Part shown: piece after piece, positions 27,701-40,315 of the stretch
How the letters are laid out: every line of letters begins with the position of its first letter
Position numbering within the stretch: the stretch's first letter is position 1
Assembly (NCBI GenBank): GCA_003640385.1
Contig: RCAB01000091.1
Coordinates: 1 to 64,000 of the forward strand
Direction of reading: 5' to 3'
Length of the DNA: 64,000 nt
From: Setaria digitata
Lineage: Eukaryota; Nematoda; Chromadorea; Rhabditida; Setariidae
Position numbers and translations under genes: made by a program
Notes under the pieces: model-generated
Database searches by the model: none
Seen by the model: the letters and a program-made list of their open reading frames with translations, nothing else
Told to the model about the DNA's origin: nothing

Positions 27701-30324
27701 GATTCATGCATATTTTACAGGTCGAAGTTCACAGTTTCAGACAACTTTGTTAAATACTGGAGGAGCTTCTACTGTTAAAACAAATGAGTCTTCCGCACAT
27801 TCCTGAGAAGAAAAGCAGGAAATAATATATCATGAAGAAAATTTCTGTCCAACAGTTTGATTGTCATACTTCAGAACTGGTCGTAATGCGATGGCAGTAG
27901 AAGAATTTCGTTAGAGAGGAATTCCCTGTTGAGATACCCATACAATGAAACAATTAAATTAATCTATATTGGACTAGGAAGCAAAGACCAAACGTGAATA
28001 ATCTGCTGAAGTTAATAAGTGAAAAGATGATGATAACATTAACAGCCTGTTAATCTTCCGTACATATCCTCAAATTACTAAATTCCAGCATTCCTTTCGC
28101 TTCTAATTTTTCATTTTTTCTTTCTCATCTCATTTTTTAGAAATTTTCTTCTGATCTTACTCAGTAATTAAATGTGACTTGTTTTAACTTGTAATTAAAT
28201 ATGAGTGAATCACAAAATATCCTGACTGGAAAGAAGAAAATAAAGCTTTGTTTTGCCAACATCGGAGCAGATAAGCATGTAACGGTACAAATATTTAATT
28301 TATTTAACAATCAAAAAGTTAAAAGACTTCATTGATGAAAAAAATTAGTTTCCCAAAATACTTACTTCCCTTGGAAGATATATTCTTATTTCTTTAGTTA
28401 TACAAGTTGATGATGATGCAATTAAACAATTATCGTAAGCATAATTGAAGTTCGTGGATTCATCCCATTTCATTCATCTTTTATAAAAAGTTTCTGGTTA
28501 AAATCCAAAAGAAGGATAACTAAAATTCATCAGATTGTCATATGGGGTTTTACGACTGAACGGATCAAAATCTCAATACTTGTATTATGAAGTGACTCCA
28601 AAAAGCTGAAAATGTTTCTAAAATATGCTCAAAAAATTCTTTCGGCTGGTTAAATGACTACTGATTTAAAATAAACTTTTATAGATGAAAATTGTAAACT
28701 TCTTACAGAAGAATTTTGTCTTGCTGTTTGAAAGGATGTAAACGCCAGAATTTACAAAGAGATCATTGGTAAACCGGTTCTTGAAATGGAAAAAGTTTGG
28801 TATTTTCAACAAACTAGTTTACCGAAGTGAAAATTCTTCCCAGAATTACTTTCTGGAAATCATAAACTTATTGGAAAGTTTTATGTATCCTGCCCTTCAA
28901 CTTTTCCTTTTAATCATAAGTGTAATTGAAAATAAATTCATGGATCATTTTTTTAAAATGTCACTAAAGAAATGGAATTTTTTTTCATGATTCAGTTGGT
29001 GCAGCTCTAACAGATTATCTTCTCTTCAGGCTAAATGTAAATCTCGATTCCGAGCACCACGTGTAATGTTGAATCCGAAAATTCAAGAACTGAACAAATA
29101 AAAGAATTATTTTGTGGATCTAGAAGACGATGATTTTGTACGCTGCTACAGGAACAGAAATGTTAAGGGTACTATTTCAATATCACATTTTATAGGATTA
29201 TTCAATGCGCAAGAGGAAGTCTGAGAGTAAACGATCTTCGAACAAGAAGATTGAAAAATTTCGAAGTAAATTTGCCCAATACCACATGGATTGATAAATA
29301 AAATGAGATTAATAGTCGTTGTTAATTCAAATTTTTTTTGTGATAAATATGCGACCAAATAAATCCCTTCTTTTACGTGGTTGGAATTTCAAAGTAAGCA
29401 AGTACAGGTGAATAAGAAGTGGAAATACTGATCTCCAATAAGTCATTCAACTTAACTGACGATTGCGATAGTTGGCAGGAATTAGCTTCTCAATGATTTA
29501 AGAAAAAACTAAGCAGCAAGAGATTGTTTGAATCTTCGATGCAACGTGCGAAAATACTTCTGTTTTAAACTTACTGACGTATATAAAATGAATCAGAATT
29601 CAAGCTGTCCAAATCATAAGTGAGTAATAAATGAAATTAGCAACCCATGCTTCGTTTAGTCAAAACATTAGTAACTGCAGTAATTATATTAATGGGGATA
29701 ATAATTATCATAATAATAATGAGTAATAAAAATAATAATTAATGATAATAATGATAAAATAACAGTGATAAATTAACAAAATTTTAAGCATGAATAGTGG
29801 TGAAAATGATTGCATGCCGAATGTGTAAAAAATTAAGATGAAGTGACACTTTCTTTTTCACGGTGAAAGCGTGACGATAACAAAAGCCGCAATTCAAGTC
29901 GACTAACTTTCACGTTTACGTTCTACGAGTCTTTATGTTTGAACTGTTTCTGCAAAAGCAACCGTTCACCGTCACTGTGATCAGCTGTCTACGAGATCAC
30001 TTCGAAATCATCCAGCAAACACGTGACGTGCTGTGTCAATTGACAGCAGAAGTTGGTACAAGAGATGCTATACTGAAGCGGTATACTGTCTTGCTAGTCA
30101 TTACTTCTACAGTTTTCATACTCCTCCAGCCAATATCGACTGGGAACTTACCCGGGGGCGCACTTGCACGTTTTCCCGTTGAAGACCTCGTTAGCATGGC
30201 ACACCGGTGGCTCCACATCGTCAATTTCATTTATGCCGGTTGATTCTGCGGATACTTCCTGAGCGGAAACGGTAAGTGATGATACGATAATGAGTGGGAC
30301 ACAAGCGATCAACAACAATCGCAT
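24764..30324 (-). CDS. Small cysteine-rich single-pass membrane protein, unrecognised family
   Basis: Four exons (30152-30324, 27158-27304, 25892-26021, 24764-24883) join in frame to 189 codons plus stop. The start MRLLLIACVPLIIVSS opens a clear signal peptide ending near VSAQ (about residue 22). The ectodomain, to about residue 107, holds seven cysteines (VCHANEVF, KTCKC, RCEDEC, YGAC, PPCNL) and an acidic patch. One hydrophobic helix of about 25 residues follows (IGIFLTFAAALATLIF) and ends in cysteines (CITTCASC). The cytoplasmic tail of about 45 residues is basic, then tyrosine- and proline-rich (PYNPYAYWPYY). Junctions have GTAAGT, GTACTG and GTTTGG donors and good AG acceptors, and phase is kept throughout. 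The predicted topology is type I. Introns are long (2,847, 1,136 and 1,008 bp). I do not know its function; the short cysteine-rich domain suggests ligand or matrix contact, a guess only. Confidence 0.75.
27305..30151 (-). other. First intron of the membrane-protein gene
   Basis: A 2.8-kb AT-rich intron. It contains an ATA/ATG-type low-complexity tract at about 29690-29760. No open frame or RNA structure stands out. Confidence 0.6.
29690..29760. repeat. AT-rich (AAT/ATA) low-complexity tract
   Basis: Irregular trinucleotide-like runs of ataataat with occasional g or c, inside the first intron of the membrane-protein gene. Confidence 0.85.
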
Positions 30325-30771
30325 GATAACAATACTTCTGCGGGTGATGATGCAGTAGCTACTGCTCCTTCCTATGGCTGCTGTTGTTGTTGTTGATGGC
30401 GACGACGGTGACACCATGTTGATTGCAGGTGGTGCATAACTTGGCAGGCACATACAGACAGACACACACACACACACTTATTTATATATATAAATAAATA
30501 TGTATCTACAGGTACATATTTATATGTGGGTAGCGATCACCCAGGTAGAACTGTGAGAAATACCAACAAGGAATACTACTACTGCACCACTACCTTAGTT
30601 ACGGAAGAATTAGAGATTTAGTGGCAGTTATCGTAGCATTTCATCGAAATCGCTTTCGTCCCCTCGTGTCTTTCCCATTCTTCGCATAAAATTTCCAGTG
30701 GAATTCTGATGATGAACGAACCTTCATTCAGTGTTACGACACATTCATTTGTCCTTCTGTCCCGTTTCCCT

Positions 30772-30803
<32 letters not shown>

Positions 30804-32529
30804 CAGTTTGTTTAAAGGTAGAAGTTCATTATTGTCGTCGTAATCGTCATTGTACTAGTAATCCTTGTGATGAAGTGACCGGTAACGGTAACAAATAATA
30901 GAAGGAAATTTGCCCGAAGGCGAATTGTTACGCAGCAATCTTAGCCGCAAAAATGTGATAAGGATATTCTTTACTGACGTTTGCTTGTATCTTGCTAAGA
31001 AAAAGTTATTGCTACAGTAACAAATTGTAAAAGCATTTCTGATCAGTGATACTCAACAACGGAGGATCATTCTACACTTGAGACCAACCGCAAAAAATAC
31101 TTGATTCCTTGCTTAACTGCTGCATTTCTTACTGATTGTGAGCAACAAATTATTCATTGAAATTTCATTCAGTTTGAAATTATTTCTAAGTTCTATTTGT
31201 GCTCGAGAGAAACAGTAGCTAATTTAATGCGCCTTCTGCTAGGTTGACAATTTCTCGCAACCAACCCTTCACCTCCACTGTCCCCCGTTCAGATCGAAAT
31301 GGCATGTAAACCGGGACGGATGTCTAGACCAATTTCTCATCAAACAATTTATTGAATGATATAAATCATTCATACTTACTTACACTTATGCCTTCCTTTT
31401 CCCCGTATTCATGAGATGACCTGTGTCAACACCTCCCTGCTGCTCTACTAATTCCCGAGGAACAGCGTTCCGGTTTCATTTCTCTTAATTCTTTGCATCA
31501 ACTCTCTAGTGGTCGGGTTTCTTCCTCAGCTATACTTCTTTCAAGCCAGCTAACTTCATTTTCAGGATAATTGTCATATTGGAAAGCTGATAACTGATGC
31601 TTTGAAATTACCTCTAACTGATACATTAACAAAAGGTAGGCGATGTCTCAGTAGCATGTGAAATTATAGGAAGAGGAATGCAAAATTTAAATCGACATCA
31701 GGACTGAATTCGAAGCTATGACAACAATGATAGTTTGAGATGGCTACAGAAGGAGAACGGGGATGGAGGTCATTTAGTGAAATAATTACACCTCGACATC
31801 CAAAAAATTACAAACTGATTTCAGCTCATTTTATACTTCTGCGGCCATTGAATGCAAAATTTAAGGATAAGTAGTAAGAAAAGCAACAGTAATCAACTTT
31901 TCCAACCAGAAGAATCCTCTTTTGCTTATCTTACCACTATTTATGTCGTGTAAAATTCTTTATCAGCTAAGAAAGCTGAAGATACCAAATTTGATATCAA
32001 ATTTTTACGTTAAAATTCTGATAGATTAATAAGTGTAGTCCTTAGAAAGCCATTAAACCCATTATTATATGAAATGAGTCCTAACTGATAATGAAACAGA
32101 TGACATTAATGCATAGGATTTGAAAGAAATGAGGTACTTTCACTCGTACAGACCATCAAATTCAACCATAAGTGCATGTATGTCATCAAGTTTGAAACAT
32201 ATTTACCCTTCCAACATTTTATGATGGAAGGGTGACATGTCAACGTGAAATTTTTCCAATCCCAACGTTTGACATCTCCCATGGTTTTGAAGATATGAAC
32301 AAGTTAAGTCTCCTTTCTCCTCGAAAGTGTCTTCATAGAACTTATTGCCAAACACATCAAGAATCTAAGAAGACAATTTCTTAACAAAATTGGTGAGCAG
32401 TTGTTATTTTGTTAATATAATGAATTAGTCTGATACTAAATTTGAGTCACATCCATCCACGTATGTCGTCTTTAAAACAGCGAACACTTAGCAAGATAGG
32501 AATGAAAAGAGAAATCACGAAAACATAGT
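30325..32529. other. Upstream region of the membrane-protein gene with microsatellites
   Basis: No gene seen. It holds an (AC)8 run at 30462-30477 and a CT-rich run at 30768-30804, both short of the membrane-protein start. This is the likely promoter of the minus-strand gene ending at 24764. The rest is ordinary AT-rich DNA. Confidence 0.6.
30768..30804. repeat. CT-rich microsatellite
   Basis: Repeats of ccctct pass into a perfect (CT)n run, about 440 bp upstream of the membrane-protein ATG. Confidence 0.92.
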
Positions 32530-32600
32530 TCCGTTGCCGGGAATCGAACCCGGGCCTTGCGGGTGAGAGCCGCAAATCCTAACCACTAGACCACAACGGA
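32530..32600 (-). tRNA. tRNA-Glu (CTC anticodon)
   Basis: The minus strand folds as a 71-nt cloverleaf. The 7-bp acceptor stem pairs TCCGTTG with CAACGGA. The D-arm holds GGTCTAGTGGTTAGGAT (A-box). The anticodon stem TGCGG/CCGCA encloses the loop CTCTCAC with anticodon CTC. The T-arm is CCGGGTTCGATTCCCGG (B-box). No intron is present and CCA is not encoded, as usual for nuclear genes. It is the only tRNA in the window. Confidence 0.96.
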
Positions 32601-32612
32601 ATACACATCTCA

Positions 32613-32852
32613 CCCCTATCAGAACTCCAAATGGTAGAGGATTAGAGAATTGAAATGACCTGCTACAACTTACCTCACCCTTGTTAGCTAGTTCGTGAAG
32701 AAGATATAGCTCAATGCAAAGGTACTTCATTNGCCCCTATCAGAACTCCAAATGGTAAAGGATTAGAGAATTGAAATGACCTGCTACAACTTACCTCACC
32801 CCTGTTAGCTAGTTCGTGAAGAAGATATAGCTCAATGCAAAGGTACTTCATT
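32613..32852. repeat. 119-bp tandem duplication joined by a single N (assembly overlap)
   Basis: Bases 32613-32731 and 32734-32852 are the same 119-bp sequence with two mismatches, separated by N at 32732 and one base. The pattern suggests two contig ends that overlap but were joined rather than merged. It probably inflates the sequence by about 120 bp. Confidence 0.88.
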
Positions 32853-34190
32853 CCCTCTCTTTTGCTTCAGCCGATCATTACCTCCAGGTACTTTACCTCA
32901 CTTGTGCTTGATTCACGTATCAGTATCCTCTAACGTTGTTGTCGGGAAAACAGTAGTACACTGGACATCAACGCCTTCACCTGGCTTATCATTTACCACT
33001 GATAATGGCTTTCTTGATCACATATGTGAATTGAACTACTAAGCACAATGTCATTTCACATGCCATAAATAGCAATAATTTTATAAATAAAAAAGCAATA
33101 ACCCACTATCAGCAACTGAAGGAAACGTGGACGCTTTCTATATAATAATCTTGTCACACAAAGCAATATTAATTTACAAAATTCTGAGCACTTCAACGGT
33201 GTGATGATATATATTATATATATCATATGCCACGAAATGGAAGAGGACAAGACAGGCTCATCTTTTTTTTTTTTTTTTTTTCATTTTCTGATTTCACTTG
33301 TAAAACTTAGGACCTGGAAAAGAAAAACCATCATATTTCCGAGCACAGTTTTTGTGTTAGTGATCTTTAGATGAGCACATAATTTCATTAAACACATTGA
33401 GGAAGAAGGCGAGTTAATCACTTAGCAGTCAACTTTACCGCAAAACGGAGCAAAAATTAATACTTTTGTCTGACCTCTTCCTCCAAAGAACCGAGAAAAA
33501 GCTAAAAAATCTGCCTCCTTGTATGTATGAGTTTAAAAGATTAATGACAATGTAGAGAACATGAAAAGATAGAGTTTATAAGGAAATATTCGAGAAAAAA
33601 AAAAAACAGGAATTATATGTAAATCACATTTTCATTAAAAATGTCATTTATATAAAAAAAAAAAAAAAAAATGAACGGGCAATACGGTTAAGGCAAACAG
33701 ATTCCAAAATATTCCCAGCAATACTTGATTGCCTGACCCACTCAACGGCAGCATGACGGTCCTGATTAAAAAAAAAGCTAGGTATTTGCAATAACTCGCT
33801 CCTGTGCATTGGTAAGGAATGCTTTTGATCATTTCCAAAGTTGCTTTATACTTTTCTGTCCTCACAACTATCTTATTAAAATGTACATAATTAACTAGAA
33901 AAGAAAGCTATAAACGGCGGCACAGCAAACCTACGGGGTGTGGCGACAGTATGAAAGATCTATCTGTAAAGCATTTTGAAGATTACAATCGTAATGAAAG
34001 GTAAAAAAAAAAAAAAAAAGAAAAAAAAACAATTGAGAAGTGAATCTGTTCTGTTCCAGATAAAAAGAAAGCCGCAAACAAACGAGAAAGATGGAAAGAA
34101 GAGACTAAGCTGACCGTCAAGCCCGTAAGAGTTGCTCACTCTCTTTTTTCTTGTGATTGGAGATAAGGGGAGCAGGGATAATTATATGGA
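32853..34190. other. Intergenic, 3' flank of Rab11
   Basis: AT-rich with long T and A runs. No gene or RNA seen between the N-joined duplication and the Rab11 stop codon. Confidence 0.6.
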
Positions 34191-36315
<2,125 letters not shown>

Positions 36316-36331
36316 GGTTCCAACGGATATC

Positions 36332-36342
36332 CTGAAAGTAGA
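36332..36342 (-). promoter_or_regulatory. Probable trans-splice acceptor for Rab11
   Basis: The minus strand reads tactttcag, followed 16 bases later by the ATG. No upstream coding exon is needed, so spliced-leader addition is likely. Confidence 0.55.
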
Positions 36343-38375
36343 AGGAACGCATATGTGAATAATAAAAATGCCAAATACACCTAAAAGATGTAAACAAAGT
36401 AGTGAAGAAAAAGCTTAACAGCACTTAGATTTTATTCGTATATACACTGGTATATCTATGACCTTCCTAAATTAGCCTGTATGCCTCGGATGAGGCATTA
36501 TTCTGTTCTTCTACGTATTTCTCTGATAACCACAATGCCTCGCGTGGAAATCGTAGCTTCAAAAGCGGGAATTGATTGTTTTCTTAATCTAATTTTTTAA
36601 ATCTCCTCTAACAATGCCCACTTTCAAAGGTACAATTGGAATGGTCTCTACAAGGTTACAAAACAGCAAACTCGAATTACTACATATAAATAAACGAATG
36701 AAGTTTCAATTTTCATGAATTAGGATAAAATAATATACGGATAGTTTCAGGATAGGATTAAACGATTAGCGCTTGATTAAAAGTGATGAAAAAATACACC
36801 TAAATTAAAGTGGTGCATTCGACCAACCTAGTAATACCATTAGTGCAGTATTAGTATTTTGAGTGTGTTTGTTATTATCACTAATGATAACAGAACTACC
36901 AGAAAAACACACAGAAAAGGTTCGCAGAAGGAGCAACCTAGCCACTGATGCTAACAAATGACAAATACAGCAAAGGTACGTAGCACCGTCTGAAATGGAG
37001 GAACACTCCGCCTGTAAACAATTGCCTCTCAGAGAGAGGAACACATTTCTTCCACCGAACGGGACAGACAACCTTCTGAATAGAATATATTATGCTCTCC
37101 TCCACTCATGCATACTTTTAACATCTTCCTCTTTAACCTATTGAAAGTCCTTACATAAATATATCTTAGCCAGAAATCGTTAAATTCATTGGAATGGTTC
37201 TAATGGCAGCAGAAAAAAGTCACATATGTTGGCACCACATCGTGTCAACTTGTTGAAAAAATGGAAAGTGTGATCTTCTTTGAGATAACACTGATTTAGC
37301 AGCAAGGAAACCACCAATGCACACATTAAGTAGACTGAAACATCGCATACTTGACAGCCATACTTGACTACTCAGCAAAATATCTTGAAAAGGAGGAAGC
37401 GTGCTTGATTTACAAAACACACATCCTCGGAGGCTTTCTACGGTGCAAACACATTGTGAGGAAGAGGACAGCAACAGCAACTGCGACTAAATGATCAGTA
37501 CTGTACTTACTGCAACGAATAAGGCGAAACAAGCGCAAGTGGTTTAGTTTCCAAGCAGTGGAAGCTGAACCAGGTGAGTCACTGCTTTACCTAAGCACTG
37601 CATCAACGCTATCTGTCATCGAACTGTGATAGCATCAGTAATGAACAAGAAATTTCACCACAAAAAGCATCCCTCGTCTCCTTCTGACTGATAGATCGAC
37701 AATCATCCCGTCAAACATAAATTGACCTGTACTGGATCAACCCAAATCAACAGCAGTGGTACCAGAAACAGAGCAAACCCCGCCAATGTTGAAGTCTCCA
37801 ACGAACCCGACCCAATCCGACCCGACTACTGTTACAACTTACACCCTCCTCGAGAAGTCATCGATTAGATAGATTGTCAGGCACATAGTGCCGTAGACAC
37901 TCCAAAGAGCGCACTTTCAAAATGACCACAATTCTCACAAGGAGAAGGATAATTTGAAGAAATCAGCTGAACACTGCCATTCTCTAGCAGACGGAATAAA
38001 CTAAGCCCTATGTTACTCTCGAATAGTGTCCTCTTCATTAGTTCAAGTTCGAACATGCCACAACCTCATCTCAAACATTTTCCGGTTTAATTCTAGCAAA
38101 TCAACACTTTACCACGAGTACCCTATTCCACAGACAGGTGTGATGTGTCACGGGAGGATAAGCACGTCTCCATTTCCTTGACTATTCCGGTGACCTATCT
38201 CACGCTATTGCTTCTGTCACCTATCTCCACAATCTTCATCCATTGAGATCACAAATTTTCATATATCGTTGCATCATCGTTTCTGTTTCTGATAGTTGAG
38301 GTAAGAAGAATGGTTTTTGGGGGGAGTGGGTTGTGTGTGGTAATTCAGGACATACCATTGCACTCTCATCTGGTT

Positions 38376-38386
38376 TTTAATTTCAG
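38376..38386 (+). promoter_or_regulatory. Probable trans-splice acceptor for RPL7
   Basis: The tract tttttaatttcag ends 14 bases before the rpl-7 ATG. Ribosomal-protein mRNAs of nematodes commonly carry a spliced leader. Confidence 0.6.
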
Positions 38387-38400
38387 GCTGAACTGAGAAA

Positions 38401-39896
38401 ATGGCCGTGACGACAGAGTTAGTTTCCTTTTCTTTCTTGCAAATTTAGGTGAAACGAGGATGAGAGCTGGTAATCTTATCCTCCTGTCACATGGCTATAC
38501 TAGTTGATCGTCGTCCTCCTTGAGGATGCTGCATTTACCACGCTAGCTAGAGAAATTATGGGCTAGAGGTTGAACTTAAGGCAGCAGAGTAGCAGAATTA
38601 TACATTTATCGCTGCCTTAAAATATACTAATTTGGAACAAAATGAAAATTAGTATTAAAATAAATTATTAGGCCCTGGAGAATCCTTCAAAGCCGTGATT
38701 TCTCTTCATCATTATGTGACAACTGATGGTGTTTTATAATTATATAGAAAACATTACATTTCATTAGTACACTTTGCCTAGAATATTTCAATCTGAAACC
38801 TTAGGGAAAAGAAACTTCCTGCTGTACCGGAGACGGTTCTGAAGCGAAGAAAGCAACGAGCAGAGCAGAGAGCTAAGGCGAATGTGAAGAAGGCCAAACT
38901 TATTGCGGTTGTTATTCCTTCCTTCAGTGAAATTTGTTCTGTTCATTCTTTCTTTTTTTTTTTTTATGGATATATTTTTTTTAATGACTTGTGAAGGTCG
39001 TTAGGAATGGCTAGTGCATATTAAAACACTGAACAAGTCATTTTTTTTTTCTTTCAGAAAGCAAAAGCGAAGAAACTTGAAATTTTCAAACGCGCTGAAA
39101 AATACGTGAAGGAACATAGGCAGCGTGTACGACAAGAAATTCAATTAAAGCGTGAAGCCAAGAAAGCCGGTAATTTTTACGTTCCTGATGAACCACGTCT
39201 TGCATTCGTGATTCGTATCCGAGGTATCAACCAAATGCATCCACGGCCGCGTAAGGTTCTGCAGCTTTTCCGTTTGCGACAGATAAATAACGGTGTATTT
39301 ATAAAACTAAACAAAGCTACACTTCAAATGTTGCGTATTGTGGAACCATACGTTGCTTGGGGATATCCGAGTATGAAGACAGTTCACGATTTGATTTACA
39401 AGCGTGGTTACGCAAAAATTAATGGCCGACGAATACCAATCACCGACAATTCCATTGTCGAAAATGCGCTTGGTAAGTTTTTGGATTTCATTTTTGTAAG
39501 CTTTTTTTTTAAGCCGAACATCCTTCATTTAGGTAGTGGATATTGAAAGAGCATGGTCGAGTAATTAAGCAACCATTATTTTATTATTTCGATGATGTTT
39601 GAGGTACAGAGGAAATATTGCGTGTATGCCACGAATAATACTAATCACGGCTTCTTATTTTTTTTCTTCACTAGCTGCGAATTTCAGGAAAATGTGACAT
39701 AATCTGTATGGAAGACCTTGTACATCATATCTTCACTGTGGGTCCCCACTTCAAGCGTGCCACGAACTTCATGTGGCCTTTCAAATTGAATAACCCTACA
39801 GGTGGTTGGACAAAGAAAACAAATCATTTTGTTGAAGGTGGTGATTTTGGTAATCGTGAAGATCAAATTAATGCATTGCTGAAAAAAATGATTTAA
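38401..39896 (+). CDS. rpl-7: 60S ribosomal protein L7 (uL30)
   Basis: RPL7 is a structural protein of the large ribosomal subunit. Four exons (38401-38417, 38805-38907, 39058-39472, 39688-39896) join to 247 codons plus stop; vertebrate RPL7 has 248. The N-terminus [20 protein letters not shown] begins the basic, eukaryote-specific extension. The L30 core follows ([39 protein letters not shown]), and the gene ends with [20 protein letters not shown] sequence. The first exon is only 17 bp. The acceptor of the last exon is the second of two nearby AGs: using 39688 restores the conserved [11 protein letters not shown], whereas reading through exon 3 ends at 39546. Confidence 0.97.
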
Positions 39897-40315
39897 CTGT
39901 TTGCAAAAATGATTTTTGTTACTGTTTTGATAAAGATGTGATTATTTTGTTTGGCTCTGTAATTCCTACTTATTCGTGGGAGGAGAAGAGTTGGGGAGAA
40001 TAATACATCAATTTCGAGAAGTCAGAAGAAATGATTGGTATCTTGCTGAATTTTGGAAATTTCTGATATTTTTTTTTGTGGAGGCGTTCAATTCTGAAGA
40101 TTGGTTTTTTTTTTTTGATTGTTACTGTGAAAATAGAGTTACATTACGTTCCTGAAAGCGATATAGTTGAAGTTGTCAAGTTTCAATGACATTGCTGTCA
40201 CGAGCGTAGCTTTTCTTCCCTGTTTGGCACAAATTTGTGATGTCTTATGCCTCCTTCTAAAATTATTATATAACACAGGTAAAGTGTAGGTTTTATATTT
40301 GTCTTGAGTTCACAT
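39897..40315. other. Convergent 3' flanks of RPL7 and the decarboxylase
   Basis: About 420 bp of T-rich DNA between two converging stop codons. It presumably holds both 3' untranslated regions. No gene seen. Confidence 0.65.

Larger units (their letters stand above)
36316..38400. other. Divergent upstream region between Rab11 and RPL7
   Basis: About 2.1 kb separates the two start codons. Open frames of 86-88 codons on the minus strand (36805-37071, 37220-37480) show no family similarity and no supporting splice sites. It presumably holds both promoters; I cannot point to individual elements. Confidence 0.6.

Noticed and set aside
36805..37480. Two cysteine- and serine-rich open frames between Rab11 and RPL7
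   Set aside because: No signal peptide, splice or family support; likely chance frames in a divergent promoter region.
39473..39546. RPL7 exon 3 read-through to a stop
   Set aside because: Exon 3 ends at a GTAAGT donor and the conserved C-terminal third of L7 is encoded by the next exon.
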